64,000 bases of DNA from Hordeum vulgare subsp. vulgare (Eukaryota; Streptophyta; Magnoliopsida; Poales; Poaceae). This document shows, piece by piece, positions 42,501 to 53,647 of the stretch; the stretch's first letter is position 1, and each line of letters opens with the position of its first letter. A program made the translations under genes and the position numbers. Location: positions 413,113,081 through 413,177,080 of the forward strand of contig NC_058518.1 in the NCBI RefSeq assembly GCF_904849725.1. The letters run 5' to 3'. Below the pieces are notes generated by a model that did not search any database, had not been told where the DNA came from, and saw only the letters and a program-made list of their open reading frames with translations.

Positions 42501-42721
42501 CAAATTCTTTATAGTTGAAGAAGTCATGTCATCTTCTCTCGTTGCTTTTAAAAGATTGAATTTGAATTCACCGGAGAAGGGGAAAGTCATTTTATTCCCT
42601 CTCATTCAAAAGTTTCGAAAAGTTTCAAATTTCACACAAGTTTCAATCACTCAGGCAACCAACAAACAATCTAATAATAATTATATTAACATTCCAAAAT
42701 TTATAATTTTGGGATGTTACA
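39560..42721 (-). repeat. 5' LTR of the minus gypsy fragment
   Basis: Plus-strand ends are TGTAGCGACCC and GGGATGTTACA. A TATAAGA box at 41942-41951 (minus) puts about 0.77 kb in U3 and about 2.3 kb in R-U5. The stretch 41690-42020 is GC-rich and gives low-complexity Pro/Ser frames on minus. The rest is AT-rich without ORFs. Confidence 0.75.
41942..41951 (-). promoter_or_regulatory. TATA box of the minus gypsy LTR
   Basis: Minus strand CCTATAAGAA, followed by a CCCCCACACCCTC leader. Confidence 0.6.
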
Positions 42722-43476
42722 TTTCCCGTGTCCTCTTGATCAAAATATCTTGTTTCTCCCTAGTTGCTCTATGACTAATCATTTTGGGGAAATCAAGAAA
42801 TATGAAGTACTTTTGACTAATGAAGAATCTGATTCACCAAAAGAATCATCATCAACTCCTCCAGTTCACATGTGCAAGAGGTAATAATGAGGTATCATCT
42901 TCCCTGTGCAATAACAATGATATTTGCGATGAGGATGATGATGATGACTTGACTGAAAATATCTATGTGATCAGTAAAATTCTTCATAAAGCTAAAAATA
43001 ACGGTCTTCAAAGATTCCAAGATGTTCTTGCTTACTTTGAAAATTGTAATGATTCACTTAATCATGAACAAGCTAAAAGTGAACAACTTGAAAATGAACT
43101 TGAGAAGAGTCATCAAGCATGTAGAGACTTAAGATCTTCAAAAGGAGAGATTGAAGTTGCTCATGATAAACTTAAAAAGGATTTTGAGGTCCTTCTCCTT
43201 GAATGCAATAATGTCAAGGGAGAGCTCATCAAAACCTCTAAGATCTATGAGGAGCTTCAATCTACTCATGAGAAGTCTCTATTTGCTACTTACTCCTCTC
43301 ATACTGTTGATGATACTTGTACATCTAACTCTACCTCATTTGAAGTGTCAACATTGAAGGAGAATATTGAGCTATGTGCTCAACTCGATTTACTAACTAG
43401 CAATTATGGGAAGTTGGAAGAAAGCCATGTAATGCTCACAAGCTCTCATGCCGATCTTCTAAGCCACCTTTCTTGA
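42722..43476 (+). pseudogene. gag coiled-coil region of the Sirevirus-like element
   Basis: The open frame 42820-43476 encodes DDDDDLTENIYVISKILHKA and then a long coiled coil (QLENELEKSHQACRDLRSSK, LKKDFEVLLLE, YEELQSTHEKS), ending with repeats of SNYGKLEESHVMLTSSHADL type. Upstream, 42722-42819 reads in other frames with a TGA, so at least one frameshift precedes it. Pol should follow this gag; instead noncoding tail begins. Confidence 0.7.
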
Positions 43477-44167
43477 TTGTGATGGCTCGATGAGGACTAG
43501 TGGATTGCTCCCCCATACTCCACTATGGGTGAGCCACTCTTTGGCACATCTTCACATGTCCATTATCACCATAATGGACGGCAAGCTTCAAGTATGATCT
43601 CTTAGTGATGCTCCACTTGAACTTGCACACCGCAACCTTGATGAATATCACCACTTGACGTCATCCTCCATGTGTTTTATGAGATCTTAATTTTGATGCA
43701 TGCCCATGGAAACATACGTAACCCCACGAGGAACTCTCACATAGACCATGGGTTAGTACACAAAGCAAAATGGACAATGCTTACCATACCATAGGATCAC
43801 TCGATCCCACTAAGTACACTTTCTAAGCTTTGTGTGTTAATCAACTTGATTCACTCTTTCACTTAGTCGTGATCAACCATGTAGCTTATCTTTTCTCATC
43901 ATAAAGATGATGTCTTGAAGATAAACATGAATGTTCCCACAATCTTCTTCAAGACATGCTTGCCATAGGCTCAAACCTCACATGACCAAGCTTTGGATAG
44001 TTCCTTGAAAAATACCTTGGTCACACAAAATCTCCTTCTTATAACCCTAAAACAAATGAATGATCTTCACGCAATGCTATGGACAAACCTGAAAGTATAA
44101 CCCAAAGCAACCATTAGTTCATAGGGATTGTCATCAATTATCAAAACCACACATGGGGCACCATGCT
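43477..44167 (+). other. Noncoding 3' tail of the Sirevirus-like element
   Basis: It contains several runs resembling an element tail, such as GATGAGGACTAGTGGATTGC, and ends with CACACATGGGGCACC, a polypurine-like site near 44150. The expected 3' LTR does not follow; an Angela-type insertion does. Confidence 0.55.
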
Positions 44168-44172
44168 ATTTC
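44168..44172. repeat. Left target-site duplication ATTTC
   Basis: Identical to 52803-52807 at the other end of the Angela-type element. Confidence 0.9.
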
Positions 44173-45990
44173 TGTTGGGGAACGTCGCATGGGAAACAAA
44201 AAATTTCCTACGCACACGAAGACCTATAATGGTGATGTCCATCTACGAGAGGGGATGAGTGATCTACATACCCTTGTAGACCGTACAGCAGAAGCGTTAG
44301 AGAACGCGGTTGATGTAGTGGAACGTCCTCACGTCCCTCGATCCGCCCCGCGAACAATCCCGCGATCAGTCCCACGATCTAGTACCGAACGGACGGCACC
44401 TCCGCGTTCAGCACACGTACAGCTCGACGATGATCTCGGCCTTCTTGATCCAGCAAGAGAGATGGAGAGGTAGAAGAGTTCTCCGGCAGCGTGACGGCGC
44501 TCCGGAGGTTGGTGATGACCTTGTCTCAGCAGGGCTCCGCCCGAGCTCCGCAGAAACGCGATCTAGAGGAAAAACCGTGGAGGTACGTGGTCGGGCTGCC
44601 GTGGAAAAATCGTCTCAAATCAGCCCTAAAACCTCCGTATATATAGGTGGGAGGGAGGGGGCCTTGCCTTGGGGTCCAAGGACCCTCAATGGGGTCGGCC
44701 GGGCCAAGGGGGAGGACTCTCCCCCCCCAAACCGAGTTGGACTAGGTTTGGTGGGAGGGAGTCCCCTTTCCTTCCCACCTCCTCCTTTTTTTTCTTTCTC
44801 TCTTGATTTTCTTCTCCTTGGCGCATAGGGCACTTGTGGGCTGTCCCACCAGCCCACTAAGGGCTGGTGTGTCTCCCCCAAGGCCTATGGGCTTCCCCGG
44901 GGTGGGTTGCCCCCCCCCAGTGAACTCCCGGAACCCATTCGTCATTCCCGGTACATTCCCGGTAACTCCGAAAACCTTCCGGTAATCAAATGAGGTCATC
45001 CTATATATCAATCTTTGTTTTCGGACCATTCCGGAAACCCTCGTGACGTCCGTGATCTCATCCGGGACTCCGAACAACATTCGGTAACCAACCATATAAC
45101 TCAAATACGCATAAAACAACGTCGAACCTTAAGTGTGCAGACCCTGCGGGTTCGAGAACCATGTAGACATGACCCGAGAGACTCCTCGGTCAATGTCCAA
45201 TAGCGGGACCTGGATGCCCATATTGGATCCTACATATTATACGAAGATCTTATCGTTTGAACCTCAGTGCCAAGGATTCATATAATCCCGTATGTCATTC
45301 CCTTTGTCCTTCAGTATGTTACTTGCCCGAGATTCGATCGTCAGTATCCGCATACCTATTTCAATCTCGTTTACCGGCAAGTCTCTTTACTCGTTCTGTA
45401 ATACAAGATCCCGTAACTTACACTAAGTCACATTGCTTGCAAGGCTTGTGTGTGATGTTGTATTACCGAGTGGGCCCCGAGATACCTCTCCGTCACACGG
45501 AGTGACAAATCCCAGTCTCGATCCATACTAACTCAACGAACACCTTCGGAGATACCTGTAGAGCATCTTTATAGTCACCCAGTTACGTTGCGACGTTTGA
45601 TACACAAAAAGCATTCCTCCGGTGTCCGTGAGTTATATGATCTCATGGTCATAGGAACAAATACTTGACACGCAGAAAACAGTAGCAACAAAATGACACG
45701 ATCAACATGCTACGTCTATTAGTTTGGGTCTAGTCCATCACATGATTCTCCTAATGATGTGATCCCATTATCAAGTGACAGCACTTGCCCATGGCCAGGA
45801 AACCTTGACCATCTTTGATCAGCGAGCTAGTCAACTAGAGGCTTACTAGGGACAGTGTTTTGTCTATGTATCCACACAAGTATTGTGTTTCCAATCAATA
45901 CAATTATAGCATGGATAATAAACAATTATCATGAACTAAGAAATATAATAATAACTAATTTATTATTGCCTCTAGGGCATATTTCCAACA
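44173..45990 (-). repeat. 3' LTR of copy B1
   Basis: It runs from TGTTGGGGAACGTCGC to CATATTTCCAACA on the plus strand. A TATATATA box lies at 44638-44645. The polypurine tract (minus AAGTGGGAGAC) lies at 45991-46001. Confidence 0.93.
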
Positions 45991-46001
45991 GTCTCCCACT
46001 T
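45991..46001 (-). promoter_or_regulatory. Polypurine tract of copy B1
   Basis: Minus strand AAGTGGGAGAC directly before the 3' LTR. Confidence 0.8.
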
Positions 46002-46099
46002 GCACTAGAGTCAATAATCTAGTTCACATCACCATGTGATTCCAACGAATCCAACAGCCATATAGTTATGGGGTCTGATCATGTCTTGCTCGTGAGAGA

Positions 46100-49060
46100 G
46101 GTTTTAGTCAACGGTTCTGAAACTTTTAGATCCGTGCGTTCTTTACAAATATTTATGTCATCTTATAGATGCTGCTACTACGTGCTATTCGGAAATGCTC
46201 CAAATATCTACTCTACTATACGAATCCGTTTCACTACTCATAGTTATTTGGATTAGTGTCAAAGCTTGCATCGACGTAACCCTTTACGACGAACTCTTTA
46301 ACCACCTCCATAATCGAGAAAAACTCCTTAGTCCATTAGTTACTAAGGATAAATTTTGACCGCTGCTAGTGATTCAATCATGGATCACTCTCTGTACCTC
46401 TCAACATACTTTGAGTCAAGGCACACATCAGGTGTGGTACACAGCATGGCATACTTTAGATTCTACAGCTAAGGCATAGAAGACGACCTTCGTCTATTCT
46501 CTTTATTCTGCCGGGGTCGGGTTTTGAGTCTTACTCAAATTCACACCTCACAACGCAACCAAGAACTCCTTCTTTGCTGATCTATTTTGAACTCCTTCAA
46601 AAACTTGTCAAGGCATGCATCTTGTTGAAACTTCCATTAAGCGCTTTCGATCTATCTCCATAGATCTTTGATGCTCAACATTCAAGTAGCTCAATCCAGG
46701 TATTCTCTTGAAAACTCCTTTCAAACAACCTTGTATGTTTTACAGAAATTCTACATTACTTATGATCCACAATATGTCAACCACATATACTTATCAGAAA
46801 TTCTATAGTGCTCCCACTCACTTCTTTGGAAATACAAGTTTCTCATAAACCTTGTACAAACCCAAAATCTTTGATCATCTCATCAAAGTGTATATTCCAA
46901 CTCCGAGATGCTTGCACCAGTCCATTGAAGGATCACTGGAGCTTGCATACTTGCTAGTATCTTTAGGATCGACAAAACCTTCTGGTTGTATCACATACAA
47001 TGTTTGCTCAAGGAAACCGTCGAGAAAACAATGTTTTGACATCCTACGTGCAATATTTCATAAATAATGCATCAACAACTAACATAATTCTAACAGACCT
47101 TTAGCATCGCTACGAGTGAGAAAGTCTCATCATAGTCAACTGTTTGATCTTGTCGAAAACATCTTTCCGACAAGTCGAGCTTTTCTTAATAGTGACTTAT
47201 CACCATCATCGTCTGTCTTCTTTTAAAGATCCATCTTTACTCAATAGTCCTATGACCATCAAGTAATTCTTCCAAAGTCTACACTTTGTTTTCATACATG
47301 GATCCTCTCTCGGATTTCATGGCTTCCAGCCATTTGTCGGAATCCGGGCCCACCATCGCTTTCTCCATAACTCGTAGGTTCACGGTTGCTCAACAACATG
47401 ACCTCCAAGACAGGGTTACCGTACCACTCTGTAGTAGTACGCGACCTTGTCAACCTACGAGACTTGTAGTAACTTGATCCGATGCTCGATGATCACCATC
47501 ATCAGCTTCCACTTCAATTGGTGTAGGCACCACAGGAACAACTTCCTGCGCCCTGCTACACACTGGTTGAAGTGATGGTTCAATAACCTCATCAAGTTCT
47601 ACTACCCTCCCACTCAATTCTTTCGAGAGAAACCTTTCCTCGAGAAAGGATCCGTTTCTAGAAACAAACACTTTGCTTTCGGATCTAAGATAGGAGATGT
47701 AACCAACTGTTTTGGATATCCTATGAAGATGCATTTATCCGCTTTGGGTTCGAGTTTATCAAACTGAAACTTTTTCACATAAGTGTCGAAACCCCAAACT
47801 TTCAAGAAACGACAGTTTAGATTTCTCTAAACCTCAGTCTATACTGTGTCATCTCAACGGAAATACGTGGTGCCCTATTTAAAGTGAGTGCGGTTGTCTC
47901 TAATGCATAACCCATAAACGATAGTGGTAATTTGATAAGAGACATCATAGTATGCACCATACCAAATAGTGCATGGCTATGACGTTCAGACCCATCATCA
48001 CACTATGATGTTCCAGGTGGCATGAACTGCGAAACAATTTCCACATTGTCTTAATTGTGTACCAAAACTCGTAACTCAGATATTCATTTCCATGATCATA
48101 TCGTAGACAGTTTATCCTCTTGTTACGACGAACTTCACTCTGAAACGGAATTGAACTTTTCAACATTTCAGACTTGTGATTCATTAAGTAAATACTCCTG
48201 TATCTACTCAAATCGTCAGTGAAGTAAGAACATAATGACATCCACTGCGTGCCTCAGCACCCATTGGACTGCATACATCAAAATGTATCACTTCCAACAA
48301 GTTACTATCTTATTTCATCTCAATGAAAACAAGGCCTTGCTCATGTGGTATGATTTGCATGTCACTAGTGATTCGAAATCAGGTGAGTACAAAGATCCAT
48401 CAGCATGGAGCCTCTTCATGCAATTTATACTAACATGACTCAAGCGGCAGTGCCACAAGTAAGTGGTACTATCATCATCAACTCGTATCTTTTGGCACCA
48501 ATATCATGAACATGTGTAACACTACGATCGAGATTCAATAAACCATTGAAGGTGATTATTCAAGAAAATAGAGTAACCATTATTCTCTTTAAATGAATAA
48601 TCGTATTGCAATAAACACTATCCAATCATGTTCATGCTTAACGTAAGCACCAAATAACAATTATTTAGGTTTAACACCAATCCCGATGGTAGAGGGAGCG
48701 TGCGACGTTTGATCATATCAACCTTGGAAACACTTCCAACACGTATCGTCACCTCGCCTTTAGCTAGTCTCCGTTTATGCCGTAGCTTACATTTCGTGTT
48801 ACTAATCACTTAGCAACCGAACCGGTATCCAATACCCATATGCTACTAGGAGTACTAGTAAAGTACACATCAACATCATGTATATCAAATATACTTCTTT
48901 CGACTTTTGCCAGCCCACTTATCTACCAAGTATCTAGAGTTGCTCCGCCTCAGTGACTGTTCCCCTCATTACAGAAGCACTTAGTCTCGGGTTTGGGTTT
49001 AATCTTGGGTCTCTTCATTAGTGCAGCAACTGTTTTGCCGTTTCACAAAGTATCCCTTCT
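46100..49060 (-). pseudogene. Degraded copia pol of copy B1
   Basis: Minus-strand remnants in copia order: protease-side block at 48618-48809 (GLVLNLNNCYLV), integrase core at 47945-48241 (YFTDDLSRYRSIYLMNHKSE, NEYLSYEF) with a TAG at 48005-48003 just after the PGT of the PPGT motif, integrase C-terminal block at 47614-47805 (VWGFDTYVKKFQFDKLEPKA), then RT and RNase H remnants. The RT box near 46776-46784 reads as VVD rather than VDD. Frameshifts and stops are frequent. Confidence 0.85.
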
Positions 49061-49199
49061 AGACCTTGCCCTTCTTGAAACTTAGTGGTTCTACAAACCA
49101 TCAACTATTGATGCTCCTTCTTGATTTCTACTTTCGCAGTGTCAAACATCGCGAATCGCTCAAGGATCATTGTATTTATCCTTGATATGTCATAGTTCA

Positions 49200-49400
49200 T
49201 CACGAAGCTCTCACAGCTTGGTTGCAGTGACTCTGGAGAACTATCACTATCTCATCTGGAAGATTAACTCCCACTTGATTCAAGCGATTGTCGTACTCAG
49301 ACAATCTGAGCACATGCTCAACGATTGAGCCTTTCTCCTTTACTTTGTGGACAAAGAATCTTGTCGGAGGTCTCGTACCTCTTAACAAGGGCACAAGCAT
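49200..49400 (-). pseudogene. gag fragment of copy B1
   Basis: A 66-codon frame with SIVEHVLRLSEYDNRLNQVGV, ending AVRAS and a stop. The same stop follows in copy B2 near 57320. Confidence 0.75.
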
Positions 49401-49499
49401 GAAATCACAATTTCATCTCTTTAGAACATCACTTATGTTCCGCGACGTTTCAAAACGTTTTCGGTGCCTTGCTTCTAAGCCATTAAGTATTTTGCACTG

Positions 49500-50969
49500 A
49501 ACTATCGTGTAGTCATCAGAAACGTATATGTCGGATGTTCACAGCATCCACAGATGACGCTCGAGGTGCAGCACACCGAGTGGTGCATTAAGGACATAAG
49601 CCTTCTGCGCAGCAATGAGGACAATCCTCGGTTTTATAGACTTAGTCTGCAAAGGTTGCTACTATCAATTTTCAACTAAATTTTCTCTAGGAACATATAA
49701 AAACAGTAGAGCTATAGCGCAAGCTACATCGTAATTCGCAAAGACCATTAGACTATGTTCATGATAATTAGTTCAATTAATCATATTACTTAAGAACTCC
49801 CACTCAAAAAGTACATCTCTCTAGTCATTTGAGTGGTACATGATCCAAATCCACTATCTCAAGTCCGATCATCACGTGAGTCGAGAATAGTTTCAGTGGT
49901 AAGCATCTCTATGCTAATCATATCAACTATATGATTCATGCTCGACCTTTCGGTCTCATGTGTTCCGAGGCCATGTCTGCACATGCTAGGCTCGTCAAGC
50001 TTAACCCGAGTGTTCCGCGTGCGCAACTGTTTTGCACCCGTTGTATGTGAACGTTGAGTCTATCACACCCGATCATCACGTGGTGTCTCGAAACGACGAA
50101 CTGTAGCAACGGTGCACAGTCGGGGAGAACACAATTTCGTCTTGAAATTTTAGTGAGAGATCACCTCATAATGCTACCGTCGTTCTAAGCAAAATAAGGT
50201 GCATAAAAGGATTAACATCACATGCAATTCATAAGTGACATGATATGGCCATCATCAAGTGCTTCTTGATCTCCATCACCAAAGCACCGGCACGATCTTC
50301 TTGTCACCGGCATCACACCATGATCTCCATCATCATGATCTCCATCAACGTGTCGCCATCGGGGTTATCGTGCTACTCATGCTATTACTACTAAAGCTAC
50401 GTCCTAGCAAAATAGTAAACGCATCTGCAAGCACAAACGTTAGTTATAAAGACAACCCTATGGCTCCTGCCGGTTGCCGTACCATCGACGTGCAAGTCGA
50501 TATTATCTATTACAACATGATCATCTCATACATCCAATATATCACATCACATCGTTGGCCATATCACATCACAAGCATACCGTGCAAAAACAAGTTAGAC
50601 GTCCTCTAATTTTGTTGTTGCATGTTTTACGTGGTGACCAAGGGTATCTAGTAGGATCGCATCTTACTTACGCAAACACCACAACGGAGATATATGAATT
50701 GCTATTTAACCTCATCCAAGGACCTCCTCGGTCAAATACGATTCAACTAAAGTTGGAGAAACTGACACTTGCCAGTCATCTTTGAGCAACGGGGTTACTC
50801 GTAGCGATGAAACCAGTCTCTCGTAAGCGTACGAGTAATGTCGGTCCAAGCCGCTTCAATCCAACAATACCGCGGAATCAAGAAAAGACTAAGGAGGGCA
50901 GAAAAACGCACATCACCGCCCACAAAAACTTTTGTGTTCTACTCGAGAAGACATCTACGCATGAACCTA
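49500..50969 (-). other. gag start and untranslated leader of copy B1
   Basis: Low-complexity GATCATGATGG-like words near 50280-50360. No intact ORF. Confidence 0.6.
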
Positions 50970-50982
50970 GCTCATGATGCCA
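50970..50982 (-). promoter_or_regulatory. Altered primer-binding site of copy B1
   Basis: Minus strand TGGCATCATGAGC. Compared with TGGTATCAGAGC it has one substitution and an extra T. Copy B2 has the identical altered site. Confidence 0.75.
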
Positions 50983-50983
50983 C

Positions 50984-52802
50984 TGCTGGGGAACGTCGCA
51001 TGGGAAACAAAAAAATTCCTACGCGCACGAAGACCTATCATGGTGATGTCCATCTACGAGAGGGGATGAGTGATCTACATACCCTTGTAGACCGTACAAC
51101 AGAAGCGTTAGAGAATGCGGTTGATGTAGTGGAACGTCCTCACGTTCCTCGATCCGCCCGGCGAACAATCCCGCGATCAGTCCCACGATCTAGTACCGAA
51201 CGGACGGCACCTCCGCGTTCAGCACACGTACAGCTCGACGATGATCTCGGCCTTCTTGATCCAGCAAGAGAGACGGAGAGGTAGAATAGTTCTCCGGCAG
51301 CGTGACGGCGCTCCGGAGGTTGGTGATGACCTTGTCTCAGCAGGGCTCCGCCCGAGCTCCGCAGAAACGCGATCTAGAGGAAAAACCGTGGAGGTATGTG
51401 GTCGGGCTGCCGTGGAAAAATCGTCTCAAATCAGCCCTAAAACCTCCGTATATATAGGTGGGAGGGAGGGGGCCTTGCCTTGGGGTCCAAGGACCCTCAA
51501 GGGGGTCGGCCGAGCCAAGGGGGAGGACTCTCCCCCCCAAACCGAGTTGGACTAGGTTTGGTGGGAGGGAGTCCCCTTTCCTTCCCACCTCCTCCTTTTT
51601 TTTTCTCTCTTGATTTTCTTCTCCTTGGCGCATAGGGCACTTGTGGGCTGTCCCACCAGCCCACTAAGGGCTGGTGTGTCTCCCCCAAGGCCTATGGGCT
51701 TCCCCGGGAAGGGTTGCCCCCCCCCCCCCCGGTGAACTCCCGGAACCCATTCGTCATTCCCGGTACATTCCCGGTAACTCCGAAAACCTTCCGGTAATCA
51801 AATGAGGTCATCCTATATATCAATCTTCGTTTCCGGACCATTCCGGAAACCCTCGTGATGTCCGTGATCTCATCCGGGACTCCGAACAACATTCGGTAAC
51901 CAACCATATAACTCAAATACGCATAAAACAACGTCGAACCTTAAGTGTGCAGACCCTGCGGGTTCGAGAACCATGTAGACATGACCCGAGAGACTCCTCG
52001 GTCAATATCCAATAGCGGGACCTGGATGCCCATATTGGATCCTACATATTCTACGAAGATCTTATCGTTTGAACCTCAGTGCCAAGGATTCATATAATCC
52101 CGTATGTCATTCCCTTTGTCCTTCGGTATGTTACTTGCCCGAGATTCGATCGTCAGTATCCGCATACCTATTTCAATCTCGTTTACCGGCAAGTCTCTTT
52201 ACTCGTTCTGTAATACAAGATCCCGTAACTTACAATAAGTCACATTGCTTGCAAGGCTTGTGTGTGATGTTGTATTACCGAGTGGGCCCCGAGATACCTC
52301 TCCGTCACACGGAGTGACAAATCCCAGTCTCGATCCATACTAACTCAACGAACACCTTCGGAGATACCTGTAGAGCATCTTTATAGTCACCCAGTTACGT
52401 TGCGACGTTTGATACACACAAAGCATTCCTCCGGTGTCCGTGAGTTATATGATCTCATGGTCATAGGAACAAATACTTGACACGCAGAAAACAGTAGCAA
52501 CAAAATGACACGATCAACATGCTACGTCTATTAGTTTGGGTCTAGTCCATCACATGATTCTCCTAATGATGTGATCCCATTATCAAGTGACAACACTTTC
52601 CCATGGCCAGGAAACCTTGACCATCTTTGATCAACGAGCTAGTCAACTAGAGGCTTACTAGGGACAGTGTTTTGTCTATGTATCCACACAAGTATTGTGT
52701 TTCCAATCAATACAATTATAGCATGGATAATAAACAATTATCATGAACTAAGAAATATAATAATAACTAATTTATTATTGCCTCTAGGGCATATTTCCAA
52801 CA
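50984..52802 (-). repeat. 5' LTR of copy B1
   Basis: It begins TGCTGGGGAACG (one change from TGTTGGGG) and ends CATATTTCCAACA. A TATATATA box lies at 51449-51456. It pairs with 44173-45990. Confidence 0.93.
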
Positions 52803-52807
52803 ATTTC
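52803..52807. repeat. Right target-site duplication ATTTC
   Basis: Identical to 44168-44172. Confidence 0.9.
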
Positions 52808-53355
52808 AGTGTTGCCATTTCCTTTTCTTGCTCCGTAGGACCATGTCCCATTGAGGCACATCTTAGTCGATCAAGATGTTGTTGGAGCTTGCGTACTTTC
52901 TTGGCGAAAATCCTGAATTCTTGTTGCCCCAAGCTCCAGGATTACTCTGGACCTCACCAAGAGCATCAATTAGTAGCCACCAACTTGTGTGCGCCAAGAA
53001 AGATGGGAATTCAAAGTATATAGATCGAGAGAGGAGGGATCCTGTAAGGCACCACAAGGCTTGTAAGGGCAACTCTAATCGATCCCTCATTCTGCATTGT
53101 AGTCAGCTTTAGCCTCTTCAGCATGCATTCGACATCCTCCATCTCGCTGCCCCGAACCACCCCACACTTCCAAGAGAACCAGGAACCTTAGGCCGAAACA
53201 AGTGGTGTATGGGCCTTGGTTGTAGGAAGTAATCGAGAGGCTTATGGTGGTGGGTTAGGGAATAACGACCCCCCCCCCCCCATGATGGCATGTCGATCAC
53301 ACCGAACAAGAGCCCAACAAGCGGCAAGTTTGCACTGGAGAGGCTCCGACGAGGC
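52808..53355. other. Unassigned segment between Angela-type copies
   Basis: No LTR or known repeat recognised. On the minus strand, 52741-52932 holds a short frame with FAKKVRKLQQHLDRLRCASM and GHGPTEQEKEM, which faintly resembles a helical linker seen in plant non-LTR reverse transcriptase proteins. This is weak. A run of 13 C lies near 53268. It is either an unrecognised part of the Sirevirus-like element or a remnant of older sequence. Confidence 0.25.
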
Positions 53356-53647
53356 TGTTGGAAATATGCCCTAGAGGCAATAATAAAATGGTTATTATTA
53401 TATTTCCTTGTTCATGATAATCGTTTATTATCCATGCTAGAATTTTATTGATTGGAAACTCAAATACATGTGTGGATATATAGACAACACAGTGTCCCTA
53501 GTGAACCTCTAAAGGACTAGCTCATTGGTCAAAGATGTTCAAGGTTTCCTGGCCATAGACATGAGTTGTTAGTAGATAACAGGATCACACCATTAGGAGA
53601 ATGATGTGATGGGCAAGACCCAAACTATGAACGTAGCATATGATCAT
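53356..53647 (+). repeat. Outer Angela-type LTR, left part
   Basis: It begins TGTTGGAAATATGCCC and runs 292 bp to the ATCAT target site of copy B2. It continues at 62402. The flank before it is GAGGC. Confidence 0.88.
53643..53647. repeat. Left target-site duplication ATCAT of copy B2
   Basis: Identical to 62402-62406. Confidence 0.9.

Larger units (their letters stand above)
37850..42721 (-). mobile_element. Gag-only Ty3/gypsy fragment on the minus strand (long-LTR type)
   Basis: The right end is a 3.16 kb LTR reading on the minus strand from TGTAACATCCCAAAATT to GGGTCGCTACA, followed by a tRNA-iMet primer site and gag. No protease, RT or integrase follows gag, and no second LTR is present. 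The internal part ends within 250 bp of the gag stop. The LTR length and gag suggest a Tekay/Del-like chromovirus relative, but without pol this is only an inference. Confidence 0.65.
35722..44172 (+). mobile_element. Sirevirus-like Ty1/copia element without pol, split by a gypsy fragment
   Basis: 5' LTR (35722-37688), tRNA-iMet primer site, gag start (37746), then a minus-strand gypsy fragment (about 37850-42721), the gag coiled-coil part (42722-43476) and a noncoding tail to 44172. No protease, integrase or RT is present, so it is non-autonomous. The assignment to the Sirevirus branch rests on the gag coiled-coil type and the LTR, and is moderate. Its 3' LTR is not in the window. Confidence 0.65.
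44173..52802 (-). mobile_element. Complete Angela-type Ty1/copia element on the minus strand (copy B1)
   Basis: Two LTRs of 1818 and 1819 bp, about 2 percent different by eye, flank 5.0 kb. It has a perfect 5-bp target duplication (ATTTC). LTR ends on minus are TGTTGGAAATATGCC and GACGTTCCCCAACA, a subtype different from 10343-18992. The internal genes are broken despite the similar LTRs. Confidence 0.94.

Noticed and set aside
44430..45119. ORFs in the copy B1 LTRs (also at 51241-51931, 54604-55062, 61470-61925)
   Set aside because: The same LTR sequence in four places; not genes.
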